From contig OY754466.1 in NCBI GenBank assembly GCA_963575645.1, positions 34,132,001 to 34,196,000 of the forward strand: 64,000 nt of DNA, in the 5' to 3' direction. The DNA comes from Xanthostigma xanthostigma. Taxonomy: Eukaryota; Arthropoda; Insecta; Raphidioptera; Raphidiidae. The notes under the pieces are model-generated. The model searched no databases. It worked only from the letters and a program-made list of their open reading frames with translations, and was not told the DNA's origin. Of the stretch, positions 55,165 to 64,000 are shown one piece after another; position 1 is the first letter of the stretch, and each line of letters begins with the position of its first letter. Position numbers and translations under genes: made by a program.

Positions 55165-56690
55165 TTGGACTAATTGAGCTTCGTGATTTTCACGCCAACT
55201 GGTGGTAAAAATGTTCATTTTATGGGAAGATTAGGCTTTGGTTAAAAAAAATTTCATTCGTGTTCTATGTACGGTATTTCAACAACAAAAATAGTGTCCA
55301 CCACGGTGTGACGTCACGCTTTCTGATTGGCGTTCACTGTCACATGACTTAATTCGTAATTTTGCTGAATTTCTTTTGTAAAATTTATAATAATCTTTAT
55401 TTTTAATAATAAATAATTTATATTTTTGTTATCTTCATATCATTATTAATCGTTAGAAACTAAAATTCGTCGGATTTATTCATAGTGGAAACAAGCCTAA
55501 GTGTGCTTTTCAGTTATCGAAAATATAAGTAAAATACTAATATTATACAAAATATTATATTATAAAGAAGAAATTATTTATATTATGTGTCTTTAGACAC
55601 TGTTGTTTGTGGTACAACTTTGCGGCTGTGACAACTTGCCCATTTAAATAACCTTACAGACCAACCGACAACTGTTGTTCGTGATTTTCAATTACAATTT
55701 TAGTAGTAATTATGAAATCGAATCGATCTAAAATGGTTCCGGTTTATAGAACAGAATCTCCTCTATTCTATAAGCTATAATTTGAATGGATTTCATGTGA
55801 AATTAACTTAGATATAACTTCTGATATGAACGAAAGTCAACTCTGACGCGCAAAGCGATAATAGAGCACATAGATACTGCCAGTTTATCGTTATGTGCAA
55901 TATTAATTTTTGTAATATATTCAACAAACATGTACATTCGATATGTGAAATGTTATGAGCGCTTATGTTATTTATGTTAAATTTTTTTAAGGAAGCTGTT
56001 TTTATATTATGGTTGTTTCGCAAGCTACAAAACGTGACCTATCAGAAGAAGAATAAGTAACAGGGTAGCATGTAATGCGTGAAGGCACTATGGAAGGTGC
56101 TTCGCTCCTGTGTTCGTGTTCTTTAGTGTATAGTTTCATATTTTATCAGGTTGATTTAAATTTTGTATGCTAGTACCATCTAGTACCATAACAACAAACT
56201 ATGAATTATTTTAGGAATACAGTTGAATTACGTAGTAAATTCAGGAAACAGATACAAAACAATTCCAAAGTTGAGAAGACAGTTGATAGGTCTTACGTTA
56301 TACGATAATTATTAATTTAATATACCAATATCGTAATGTTTGTCTTTCGAATTTAACTGAAGGATTAACGCTAAGATATTGAATTCGATTCCCTTTGGTA
56401 CCCCAGAATGCAAGTTCAGCTATCATGTGAAAAAATGGTTCAAGATTGGAAATTTAATCCACTTGTTTCTGCTGTTAATCAGTTCCTGATGTTTATACAT
56501 GCACCGAATAGGACGTACCTATACTAAACCAACCTTTCCCATAAGAAGTAATGTAAAAATGATTAATCTTTTCTCATGTAAAACAAACTCCTCTTGATAT
56601 GGTATACTTACTTTATTAGAGTGGGATTTTTCTGCAAAAATTTCCACGTCCATTAATTTTGCAAAGATTTCTTTAAATAATGAAGAAAAA
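55165..56690. other. Unassigned; one repeat echo
   Basis: 56500-56600 contains 'aataggacgtacctatacta' and 'aaccaacctttcccataaga', a diverged half of the inner palindrome at 35765-35870. Nothing else is supported. Confidence 0.4.
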
Positions 56691-56696
56691 GCTTTT

Positions 56697-57045
56697 CTAT
56701 CGCTTCCTCCTGTGAATCAGAAGAGAGTGTATCCATTCTAGTCGAGATGCGCATCGTTCCTCAGTAGTCAGTTCTTCATTGTGTTCTTCCACATCATCAT
56801 CATCACATACACCCAGTTTCATGAATCGTGCCATAGAAACAATATACTCCACTATAGAGGCCCAAGATTCTACGTCTCTTTTAGTTACTGATTGTGGCCA
56901 CAAATTTCTTCAAACGGAGTTCATTGTTCTGTGAGAGACAGAAACTTCCTGCCAAGCTTTGTCAATGAGCGATATAGAATGTACGATATTTAAGTGATTT
57001 TGCCAGAACTCTCTCAGAGTTAATTCTGTCTCACTTGAAAGTACA
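56697..57045 (-). pseudogene. Tigger-type transposase C-terminus
   Basis: Minus-strand reading gives ETELTLREFWQNHLNIVHSI, SLIDKAWQEVSVSHRTMNSV, a stop where Trp is expected, then RNLWPQSVTKRDVESWASIV, EYIVSMARFMKLGVC, a run of Asp/Glu and EELTTEERCASRLEWI to a stop. The 'TLREFWxxxxI.....xxAWxxVxxxxMNxxWxxLWP' pattern and acidic tail with EELT are diagnostic of Tigger/pogo transposases that end after the DDE domain. The catalytic core upstream is not readable and element ends were not found. Confidence 0.75.
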
Positions 57046-57049
57046 AAAG

Positions 57050-57628
57050 TCGTATACCGAACAAAATTTGTTTCGTCCAAACATGACGTGTTCCGAATTC
57101 AACGTATTTTAAAGCAGCTTTCACAGTATTTAGAAATGAAATGACAAATTAAATTTTTCAATTGTTCGAGATTACTGACAGGCATTATAATAGTATTTAC
57201 CCGCAGGCCTTCTTGACTTGAAATCAGTTGATAAAAGAACCGAAATAAAAGTTTAATTTGTCATGTAATTTTTATTAAATATCTTAAAATCTATCCACTT
57301 AAACTCGTGTGTAGCTTAATACCTTTCTATTCCCTATTCAATACTGTACCTATCGTATTCTGAAACAAAATTTCCAGCATACAACTATAATGTAAGATAT
57401 ATAGAAAATTTTACATAATACACTCCGGCGTTAAAGTATTAAAATTGGTGTATATTTAAATGACACTTTCTGATTAATAATATAATGTAGTTTACTTAAT
57501 TAAAGAAAAAAATAACAGTTGAAAAAAATCAGTAGGTACATAACAATGTGACAACAAATAAAAATGTTTAAGCAGTAAAATAAAATATTAGTAAAAAACT
57601 GTTTCTAAAGATAAGATTTTGATGAAAT
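57050..57628. other. Unassigned AT-rich spacer
   Basis: May include unreadable upstream parts of the Tigger remnant; no clear feature. Confidence 0.4.
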
Positions 57629-57782
57629 ATACTAAGAAGGAAAAACAACTTTTAATAATTAATTTAGGTTCATAATTATAAAAGCGCGGGCTGTCATCTC
57701 TATAATTGGTATTAGTCACAACCCACGCTTTTATGATTATGAACCTAAATTAATAAAAATTATTTTTTCGTTTTTAGTACAC
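57629..57782. repeat. Hairpin, ~65-bp arms
   Basis: 'taattaatttaggttcataa' plus 'ttataaaagcgcgggctgt' pairs with 'acaacccacgcttttatgat' plus 'tatgaacctaaattaat'; outer bases also pair to about 57781. Next to it (57833-57950) lie 'cttattatcttcttcagaat' and 'gtttgaaaaattagtcgg', diverged pieces of the gaagaag/'cgaccaattttt' foldback family. Confidence 0.75.
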
Positions 57783-57959
57783 TTCAATAAAAGTTTATTT
57801 TAAAAAGAAAACAACTTACAAACTTTACCTCTTATTATCTTCTTCAGAATTTTTTTGGAATCAATAAAAATTAAATTATAATTTTTAAACGTCAATTGTT
57901 ATTTTTTTTATTAAATTTGTTTGAAAAATTAGTCGGAATTCTTATTTATTTAATCAAAC

Positions 57960-58470
57960 GTTCAACAAATATTTGAATATTTTACCTCTTTGTAATATTT
58001 TTAGCATAAATTTGCTATGCAGAATCCAAAACAAAAAAAACAAAATAAATAGTGTGGGACAGCCCAATTGAATGTAATAATGGACTCGTATGGTAATAGC
58101 GTGAGAAGTGTTTATGATGTCGAGAAAGGTAACATCAATACTAGATATCAATAGGATATATGTACAATTTTTGAAAATATTTAAAATCAATTATTTTCAT
58201 TTAAAAGTTATCAAGCACATAAATCATTCATTAAAACATTCTTATTGAGTCAAAAAATAAATATTCTTTTTGAGCAAGATATATATTTTGATTATTTAAA
58301 CGGGTCATTGGGCGCGGGATTTCTGTGGCGTCATAGGCCACGTTAACAATTTTGTTTAAATAAATTTGAACTGAAAAAGAAACAATTATTCTATGGCAAC
58401 CATACGAATAGTTACGTTTACGTGGTTTTTGATGCCACACTACGATCTAATCAATAGTATTGCGTTTCAA
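57960..58470. other. Unassigned AT-rich spacer
   Basis: No supported feature seen. Confidence 0.5.
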
Positions 58471-59018
58471 TCTATATATATAAAAGGAGAAGCTGACTGA
58501 CTGACTGACTGACTGACATATCAACGCAGGGCCTAAACTATAAGGGTTAGAAACTTGAAATTTTGTACAGGGGTTCCTTTTATAACGTAGGGGAGCACTA
58601 AGAAAGGATTTTTGGAAATTCATCCCCTAAGGGGGTAAAACGGGGGTGCAAAGTTTGTATGGAGAAACAAGATTAGTTTGACCATTTTATTCGAAACTTT
58701 GCAGGAATACTCCTGGCGCTAAATGAGTAAATACGTGTTTCAGGATTTTTCAAAATTCAACCCCTAAAAGGGGAAATGGGGTGATAAAACGTGAAAAAAA
58801 TGGGATGAAATAACAGCGCAAACCGCTGGATCTAGAGACTCCAAATTTGGCACACAGGTTCCTTATGCGGTCTAGGGGTGCACTAAGAAAGGATTTTTGG
58901 AAATTTATCCCCTAAGGGGGTAAAAAGGGGGTGCAAAGTTAGTATGAAACTTTCCGTTTTTGAAGTTATTCGATTGAAATTCAATATTAAGGTGTTTCAT
59001 TGAAAGTCATGAAACAAA
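58471..59018 (+). mobile_element. Helitron-like 5' part
   Basis: Starts TCTATATATATAAAAGGAG after A, then a CTGA microsatellite (58494-58517) and 'atatcaacgcagggcctaaa'. The block 'ggatttttggaaattcatcc' plus 'cctaagggggtaaaa' occurs twice (about 58600 and 58890), so an internal unit is duplicated. No 3' terminus is seen before the next unit begins. Confidence 0.55.
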
Positions 59019-59468
59019 TCTAAATATATAAAAGATAACCGTGACTGACTGACTGACTGATCTATCAACGCACAGCTAAAACCACTGGACGGATTGGGCT
59101 GAAATTCGGCACACAGATAGTTATTGCGACGTAGGTATCCCCTAAGAACGGATTTTTGAAAATTCAACCCCTAAAAGAGTGTAACGGGGTTTCAAAATTT
59201 ACATGGAGAAATAATATTAGATGTATCAATTCGAAAATGCGCATGATTACGCCTGTCAACAAATAAATAAACACGTGTTTCATGCTTTTTCAAAAACAAC
59301 CCGTTCAGAGGGTGAAAAGAGATAAATACTCTAAAAATCAACATGGGTGTCATTTTCAAGGTTTATCGGGACGTTTATCACGTGAATGCCATCCATTTTG
59401 AAATTGAAAGAATTGAATTGAATCCGTGTTTCGTCTCAATCGCGTGCGAAGCCGCGGGTAACGGCTAT
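59019..59468 (+). mobile_element. Non-autonomous Helitron-like unit
   Basis: Starts TCTAAATATATAAAAG after A, continues 'gactgactgactgatctatc' and 'aaaccactggacggattggg', and ends 'gcgaagccgcgggtaacggc' with the final CTAGT altered to CTATC where the next unit starts. About 450 bp, noncoding. It shares its 3' half with the 35.6-kb palindrome and the 62.1-kb end. Confidence 0.65.
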
Positions 59469-59713
59469 CTATCTAAATATATAAAGAGAAACCGTGTCTG
59501 ACTGACTGACTGATCTATCAACGCACAGCTCAAACCACTGGACGGATTGGGCTGAAATTTGGCACACAGATAGTCATTATGACATAGGCATCAGCTAAGA
59601 ACAGATTTTTGAAAATTCAGCCACTTAAAGGGTGTAACAGAAATCATATACATGCATCAATTCGAAAATGCGCAGGATTGCTCCTGTCAACAAATAAATC
59701 AACGCGTCTTTCA

Positions 59714-61937
59714 TGATAGATAGATAGATACATAGATAGATACATTTATTGTTCATAATAGCTATACAGCAGGAGTTCGTCATAAATTTCTTAATTAAAA
59801 TTAATTTAAAAAAATTCTTGTACTGAATATAGACAAGCTTTAATTAAAAATGATTTAAGCTCCCTTTTAAATTTAAGAAAAGGTAAATTCTTCAGTTCTA
59901 TAGGAAGGCAGTTATAGAAATTTAGGGCAGAGTATTCGGGGCTATTTTGATAAAGACTAAGATTTGGTTTCGGAAGAATAATTGAGTTCTTATTACGCGT
60001 TTGGTAGCTATGTATTGTACTGTGAGTTGGATATTTAGTAACAAATTTCTGCAAATGACATAGAGAGTGATAAATGTAAATAGATGGAACTGTTAATATT
60101 TGATTTGCCTTAAAACAATTTTTACAACTGTCACGAAAGCCTAGATTGAAAACAATTCTTATAGCTTTTTTCTGCATTAAAAATACTCTATGGAGATCGG
60201 ATGCACTGCTACCCCAAAACATGATTCCGTATTTAACATGCTGATAGAAGTATGCATAATAAGTTGTGAGGCAAAGATTCGAGTCGTGACAGGTGTAATG
60301 AATTTTTCTCAGAGCGAATAGAGATTTAGAAAGTTTGGAACATAAGTTTGAAACATGATTGGTCCATTGTAGCGTGTCAGAAATGGTTACACCGAGAAAT
60401 TTAAAAGTGGATGTTTTTTCAAGTAATGTATTATTGGACATTAGTGACAAATGAGAAGCTGTTTTATTACGATTAGTGTGGAAAACCATGTATTGCGTTT
60501 TATTCGCATTAAGGCAGAGGGAGTTGTCAATACACCAGGCGGAGAATTGATCAAGAACAAGCTGAGTTTTTTGCTGTAATTCGGAAAGAGAATTCGCAGA
60601 AGTAATGAAACATGTATCGTCTGCATACATGATAATACGGTCACAGGATACGCAAGATGGTAGATCATTAACATAAAGAATAAAGAGTAGTGGACCTAAA
60701 ACGGAACCTTGAGGTACACCTAATTTAACCGGTCTGGAGCTTGATAAAGCATCAGCAACACGAACACATTGCTCGCGATCATCAAGGTAAGATGCAATCC
60801 AAGATAACGCTTTGCCACGAAAACCTAGATGTTGAATTTTAGTTAGTAAACGGTTATGATCGACAGTATCAAAAGCTTTACTTAGATCGCAATATATTGC
60901 AGATACATACATCTTGTCATTAAGACCAGTGGATGCATGTTGTATGAGTTCATGAATACCATCCTCAGTACACTTTCCTTCACAAAAACCAAATTGAGCA
61001 GGACAAATGATATTATATTTATGCAGATAAGAATTTATTCTGTTGCAGAAGGCAAGTTCAAAAAGTTTGGAAAAAATGGGAAGTATAGAGATAGGCCGAT
61101 AGTTGGCAATGTCACATTTATCACCTTTTTTAAAAAGTGGAATAGTCTTCCCTACTTTAAGAGCAGACGGAAAGGTACCTGTAGAGAAAGACAGATTAAT
61201 GAGATGTATAAGGGGTTTTATTAATTGCTTACAATTCTTAATAAGTGTATTAGGTAGCTCATCTACTCCACACGTTAAGTCATTTTTCAATTTATTCAGT
61301 AGCTCTATTGTTTCAACTTCAGAAATCGGTGTCAAATATATTGAATCATTGAGAGAAGTAACCGGGTTATAATTAGTGTTTGCAGATGGTAATTTCAGTT
61401 CATTAGGTATATTTAAGAAAAAGATATTAAAGATATCAGCTATTTTAGCATTATCAGTCACTAAGGTGCCGTTAAATGAAATTGGTTGCTGAAGATTCTT
61501 TCTATCGCTATTATTTCCTTTTAACTCTGAGTTGACAATAGACCAAATGACCTTACTTTTATTGTCTGATTTAATGATTTTCTTGTTGTAGTAATCTGAT
61601 TTAGCGAATTTTAAAGCTTGTTTATATTCAGTCTTTAAAACAGAAAAAACATTACAAAAATGGTTATCATGTTTACTGAGTATATTAATATTGTCAAGGA
61701 AACATTTAAAATCTAATAAATATTTAGTAATCCACGGTTTGACATATTTTTTATTCTTATGAGAAACCTTTTTTAAAGGAAAGGCACATTTAAAATAATG
61801 TAAAAAAGTTTGATGGAAATTATTAAACGACTTGTTGAGGTTGTAACAAAATAAAATGTCCTCCCATAGTTCACTACTAATTAAAAATGAGAAGTAATTT
61901 TTATTGAAATCACTGTATTGTCTGCTTTATCAGAAGC
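59714..61937 (-). mobile_element. 5'-truncated CR1-like LINE with GATA-type tail
   Basis: On the minus strand the LINE enters at about 61937 within the pre-RT region of ORF2 and ends in a TATC/GATA microsatellite (59714-59745). It lies wholly inside a Helitron-like unit. The endonuclease and ORF1 are absent, the usual outcome of incomplete target-primed reverse transcription. Confidence 0.85.
59806..61926 (-). CDS. Non-LTR reverse transcriptase (partial, open for 706 codons)
   Basis: RNA-templated DNA polymerase of a LINE, which copies element RNA at a nicked chromosome. The frame is open from the codon after a TAA at 61929-61927 to a stop at 59806. Approximate positions: a pre-RT region with KPWITKYLLD at 1-155, IPLFKKGDKCDIANYRPISI near 261, YCDLSKAFDTVDHNRLL (motif A) near 345, GVPQGSVLGPLLFILYVNDL (motif B) near 403, IIMYADDTCF (motif C, catalytic Asp pair) near 433, FKFLGVTISDTLQWTNHV near 508. 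It ends FKRELKSFLIKACLYSVQEF with no RNase H. All core catalytic residues are present and no frameshift is visible, unlike the other LINE copies here, so it inserted recently. No start codon or endonuclease; 5' truncated. Confidence 0.9.
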   Translation of the reverse strand, partial: SRQYSDFNKNYFSFLISSELWEDILFCYNLNKSFNNFHQTFLHYFKCAFPLKKVSHKNKKYVKPWITKYLLDFKCFLDNINILSKHDNHFCNVFSVLKTEYKQALKFAKSDYYNKKIIKSDNKSKVIWSIVNSELKGNNSDRKNLQQPISFNGTLVTDNAKIADIFNIFFLNIPNELKLPSANTNYNPVTSLNDSIYLTPISEVETIELLNKLKNDLTCGVDELPNTLIKNCKQLIKPLIHLINLSFSTGTFPSALKVGKTIPLFKKGDKCDIANYRPISILPIFSKLFELAFCNRINSYLHKYNIICPAQFGFCEGKCTEDGIHELIQHASTGLNDKMYVSAIYCDLSKAFDTVDHNRLLTKIQHLGFRGKALSWIASYLDDREQCVRVADALSSSRPVKLGVPQGSVLGPLLFILYVNDLPSCVSCDRIIMYADDTCFITSANSLSELQQKTQLVLDQFSAWCIDNSLCLNANKTQYMVFHTNRNKTASHLSLMSNNTLLEKTSTFKFLGVTISDTLQWTNHVSNLCSKLSKSLFALRKIHYTCHDSNLCLTTYYAYFYQHVKYGIMFWGSSASDLHRVFLMQKKAIRIVFNLGFRDSCKNCFKANQILTVPSIYIYHSLCHLQKFVTKYPTHSTIHSYQTRNKNSIILPKPNLSLYQNSPEYSALNFYNCLPIELKNLPFLKFKRELKSFLIKACLYSVQEFF

Positions 61938-62114
61938 GAGGTAAATAGTCTAAAAATCAACATGGATGTCATTTTCAAGGTTTGTCAGAACATTGATCAT
62001 GTGAACGTCATTAATTTTGAAATTTATTAGGGGAGTCTACGCCGAGAAGGAAATAATGGGAATGCATCCGTGTTTCGTCTCAATCGTGTGCGAAGCCACG
62101 GGTAACGCCTAGTA

Positions 62115-63117
62115 TTTTATATTTCGCGCGTATTTATTGCACTGTTGTTTAATTAATATTTATTATTCAACAAAAATTTAAAAACAAAAAAAATATTTAA
62201 TATTTTTAATCAATTGCAATAAAGATTACAAAAAATAATATTGAACTAAATATAAGTTACATGCGTATACCCTATTGCACTTTAATGTTTCTTTTTACGT
62301 CGCCGTTTCTGTATAAAGATATAATAGTCAGAAAATGTCGATATTTGGCAACACTGTCTCGCGACCTAACATTTGTCATTTCCAGTACGTTAAGCGTGTG
62401 CCCCGAAGACTTCTTGTGTAGCGAAATGATTAAACAATAGGTAGGGAGGTTATAATAATCTTTATTTTAAGAAAGAACGACTCTAGACTGTCTCTTGCGA
62501 CGCTAGAGTTTAATTTTCGAAAGTATATAATAAATGATGTAAATATGAGAACGTACAGATATTTTTAGCAAAAACTCAACAGGTGTAATTAAATTTTGAT
62601 AAAGAAGTTTACAAATATAAATATGAAAAAGTCGGCGTACACTTTTGTCCTGAAGTAGGCCATAGAATCAATTTTATGACAGTAAAAAGTAATTATTATT
62701 TATTTTATAGTTGATTTGCTAGTTTTGGAGCTTGATGTGCTATTTAAAATTGATTTATAAAATCGCATTTAATACATTTTGCTAGTTAACCAAATGCTTG
62801 AATGATCGTTCTAGAGCTATGGTGACTGATAAAATTTGACAGCTGATGAAAGCTCGTCTAATTTTAAGAAAACAATTTTTATTATATTTTAAGGAAATAA
62901 ACACATAAACCTTCGTTGTTTTTACTTGTTGAAGTGTGCGCTGCGAAGTGATCTGTTGGAAGTTTGACAAAAACATCAGGGATATATTATGTGCTCTATT
63001 GTCATAGTCTGCAGTTCTATACTTTTGGATCAAGGAACTTTGTTTGTTACTGGCTAATAGTTTTCGACAATTGAATAGGATTTAGGATCTGCGATCTTGT
63101 GCTGTAGGAATATTGAT
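62115..63117. other. Unassigned AT-rich stretch
   Basis: No supported gene or element end seen. Confidence 0.5.
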
Positions 63118-63345
63118 AAAAGATATGTCATGTTGAATTTTATTATTATTATTATTATTATTAGTCATATAAAAATTATCTCGGAAACTATTCATTCAAT
63201 TCACTTGAAATTTTCAGGGAATATTTTCGAAACAAAGGATATGTCATGTTGAATTTTATTATTATTATTATTATTAGTCATAAAAATTATCTCGGAAACT
63301 ATTCATTCAATTCACTTGAAATTTTCAGGGAATATTTTCGACACA
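63118..63345 (+). repeat. 116-bp tandem duplication with TTA microsatellite
   Basis: 'gatatgtcatgttgaatttt', a (TTA)n run, 'attatctcggaaactattca' and 'gggaatattttcga' occur at 63122 and 63238. The two units differ mainly in the number of TTA repeats and a short 'tat' before 'aaaaattatc'. Confidence 0.9.
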
Positions 63346-64000
63346 TCATACTACAAGAAAATGCAAAAAAAAAATAAATCGATTATATGACTTGCGTTTT
63401 TCTCGAAACTATGTTTTCGAAGTCTGTGACCACTGAAATTAAAGAACCACTTGATGGATTTAAATGAAATTTTTACAGCTTATTGAAGGCCTAAAAAGCA
63501 AGGACTTTATGAAAGGATTTTTGTTTTGGTTGAAAACTTCGGCTTTTATAACAATCTGTCCATGCAAATTCGGGTGTAAGCTTTTAGATGCCGCTTTTTT
63601 ATTAATTTTCAAAAAAAAAATAAAATCTTCGATTAAGTCTTAGATTTACTATTAAACTAAAGACTTTTCTTTGTTTTATCGATTTTGGATGAACCAGCAC
63701 AAAGTTATGATGGTCACCGCAAAGCATGACCTACTTGTGAGAGGGGTCCAACAGATGGCTATAACTTTGTCAAAAAAAAATTTTTTTTTTTGAAAATTTT
63801 GTGAAGTCAAGTTGAAATATCATTATCTTTATAAAATAAATCAAATTTTGTCGAAAATTTTTTTTTTTAATTTTTCATGCCTCTGACTGCCCCTAGCCCC
63901 TTAAACAATATAAATAATTCGTTCCCCGCCCCAAAATGTTTCTGATTTTCAATAATATTAAAAAACTAATTTAAAAAAAAATAATCAAAATCGGAGCTGT
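63346..64000. other. Unassigned AT-rich stretch
   Basis: 'gatggatttaaatgaaattt' style wording recalls retroelement 3' tails, but no family can be named. Confidence 0.35.

Larger units (their letters stand above)
59472..62113 (+). mobile_element. Helitron-like unit interrupted by a LINE
   Basis: Starts TCTAAATATATAAAGAG, matches the preceding unit to about 59712, then resumes at about 61938 ('gtaaatagtctaaaaatcaa') and ends 'gccacgggtaacg-CCTAGT' at 62113. About 30 bases present in the previous unit are missing around the LINE insertion, so a small target deletion or variation accompanied it. Confidence 0.7.

Overview
This window looks like gene-poor, strongly AT-rich insect nuclear DNA. I found no host protein-coding gene that I would defend. 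Almost everything recognisable is transposable-element debris: an irritans-subfamily mariner, Tigger/pogo-type transposase ends, CR1-like and R1-like non-LTR reverse transcriptase pieces, several Helitron ends (TC...CTAGT), a solo LTR, hAT- and Harbinger-like MITEs, tRNA-derived SINE-like units, and an unusually dense collection of foldback (long inverted-repeat) elements. The Helitron ends, the RTE-like 3' tail and the set of families fit Lepidoptera best, but that placement is inference from repeat families only. There are no bacterial-type operons, ribosome binding sites, CRISPR arrays or complete tRNA/rRNA genes.

Layout. 0-5.3 kb: a 'taacttcccgct' element with a 157-bp tandem array, an hAT-like MITE with an 8-bp target duplication, a short foldback, a degenerate dispersed repeat, then a deleted mariner. 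5.6-10.1 kb: a foldback element, a Harbinger-like MITE and a 2-kb foldback whose right arm is split by a nested insertion (a 102-bp-arm hairpin plus a triplicated repeat). 10-24.4 kb: mostly unassigned AT-rich DNA with a pair of shared-end elements, several foldbacks, a Tigger-type MITE, an RTE-like 3' tail and a second copy, inverted, of the 5.7-kb foldback. 24.7-26.1 kb: a foldback with a 577-bp solo LTR (4-bp duplication) in its left arm; the LTR carries TATA, initiator and heat-shock-element-like motifs. 27-31 kb: dispersed repeats, a decayed transposase end and a long foldback. 31-36 kb: tRNA-like sequences, a CR1-like LINE interrupted by a foldback compound with a 10-bp target duplication, a Tigger remnant and a Helitron-ended palindrome. 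36-42 kb: sparse, with a SINE and a Helitron 3' end. 42.3-45.2 kb: a foldback inside another foldback, next to a frameshifted LINE. 46-52 kb: dispersed repeats and a second LINE fragment. 52.5-54.4 kb: at least three further elements stacked inside a Helitron. 54.5-58.4 kb: a foldback, a Tigger transposase end and a hairpin. 58.5-62.1 kb: three Helitron-like units in a row, the last carrying the longest open frame here, a 706-codon reverse transcriptase fragment. 62-64 kb: AT-rich DNA with a tandem duplication.

The pieces do not form a pathway. Together they record repeated insertion, deletion and inversion. The most useful signals are clean junctions (target duplications and restored reading frames) that give insertion order, and foldback families that share a short internal motif or enclose tRNA-like units.
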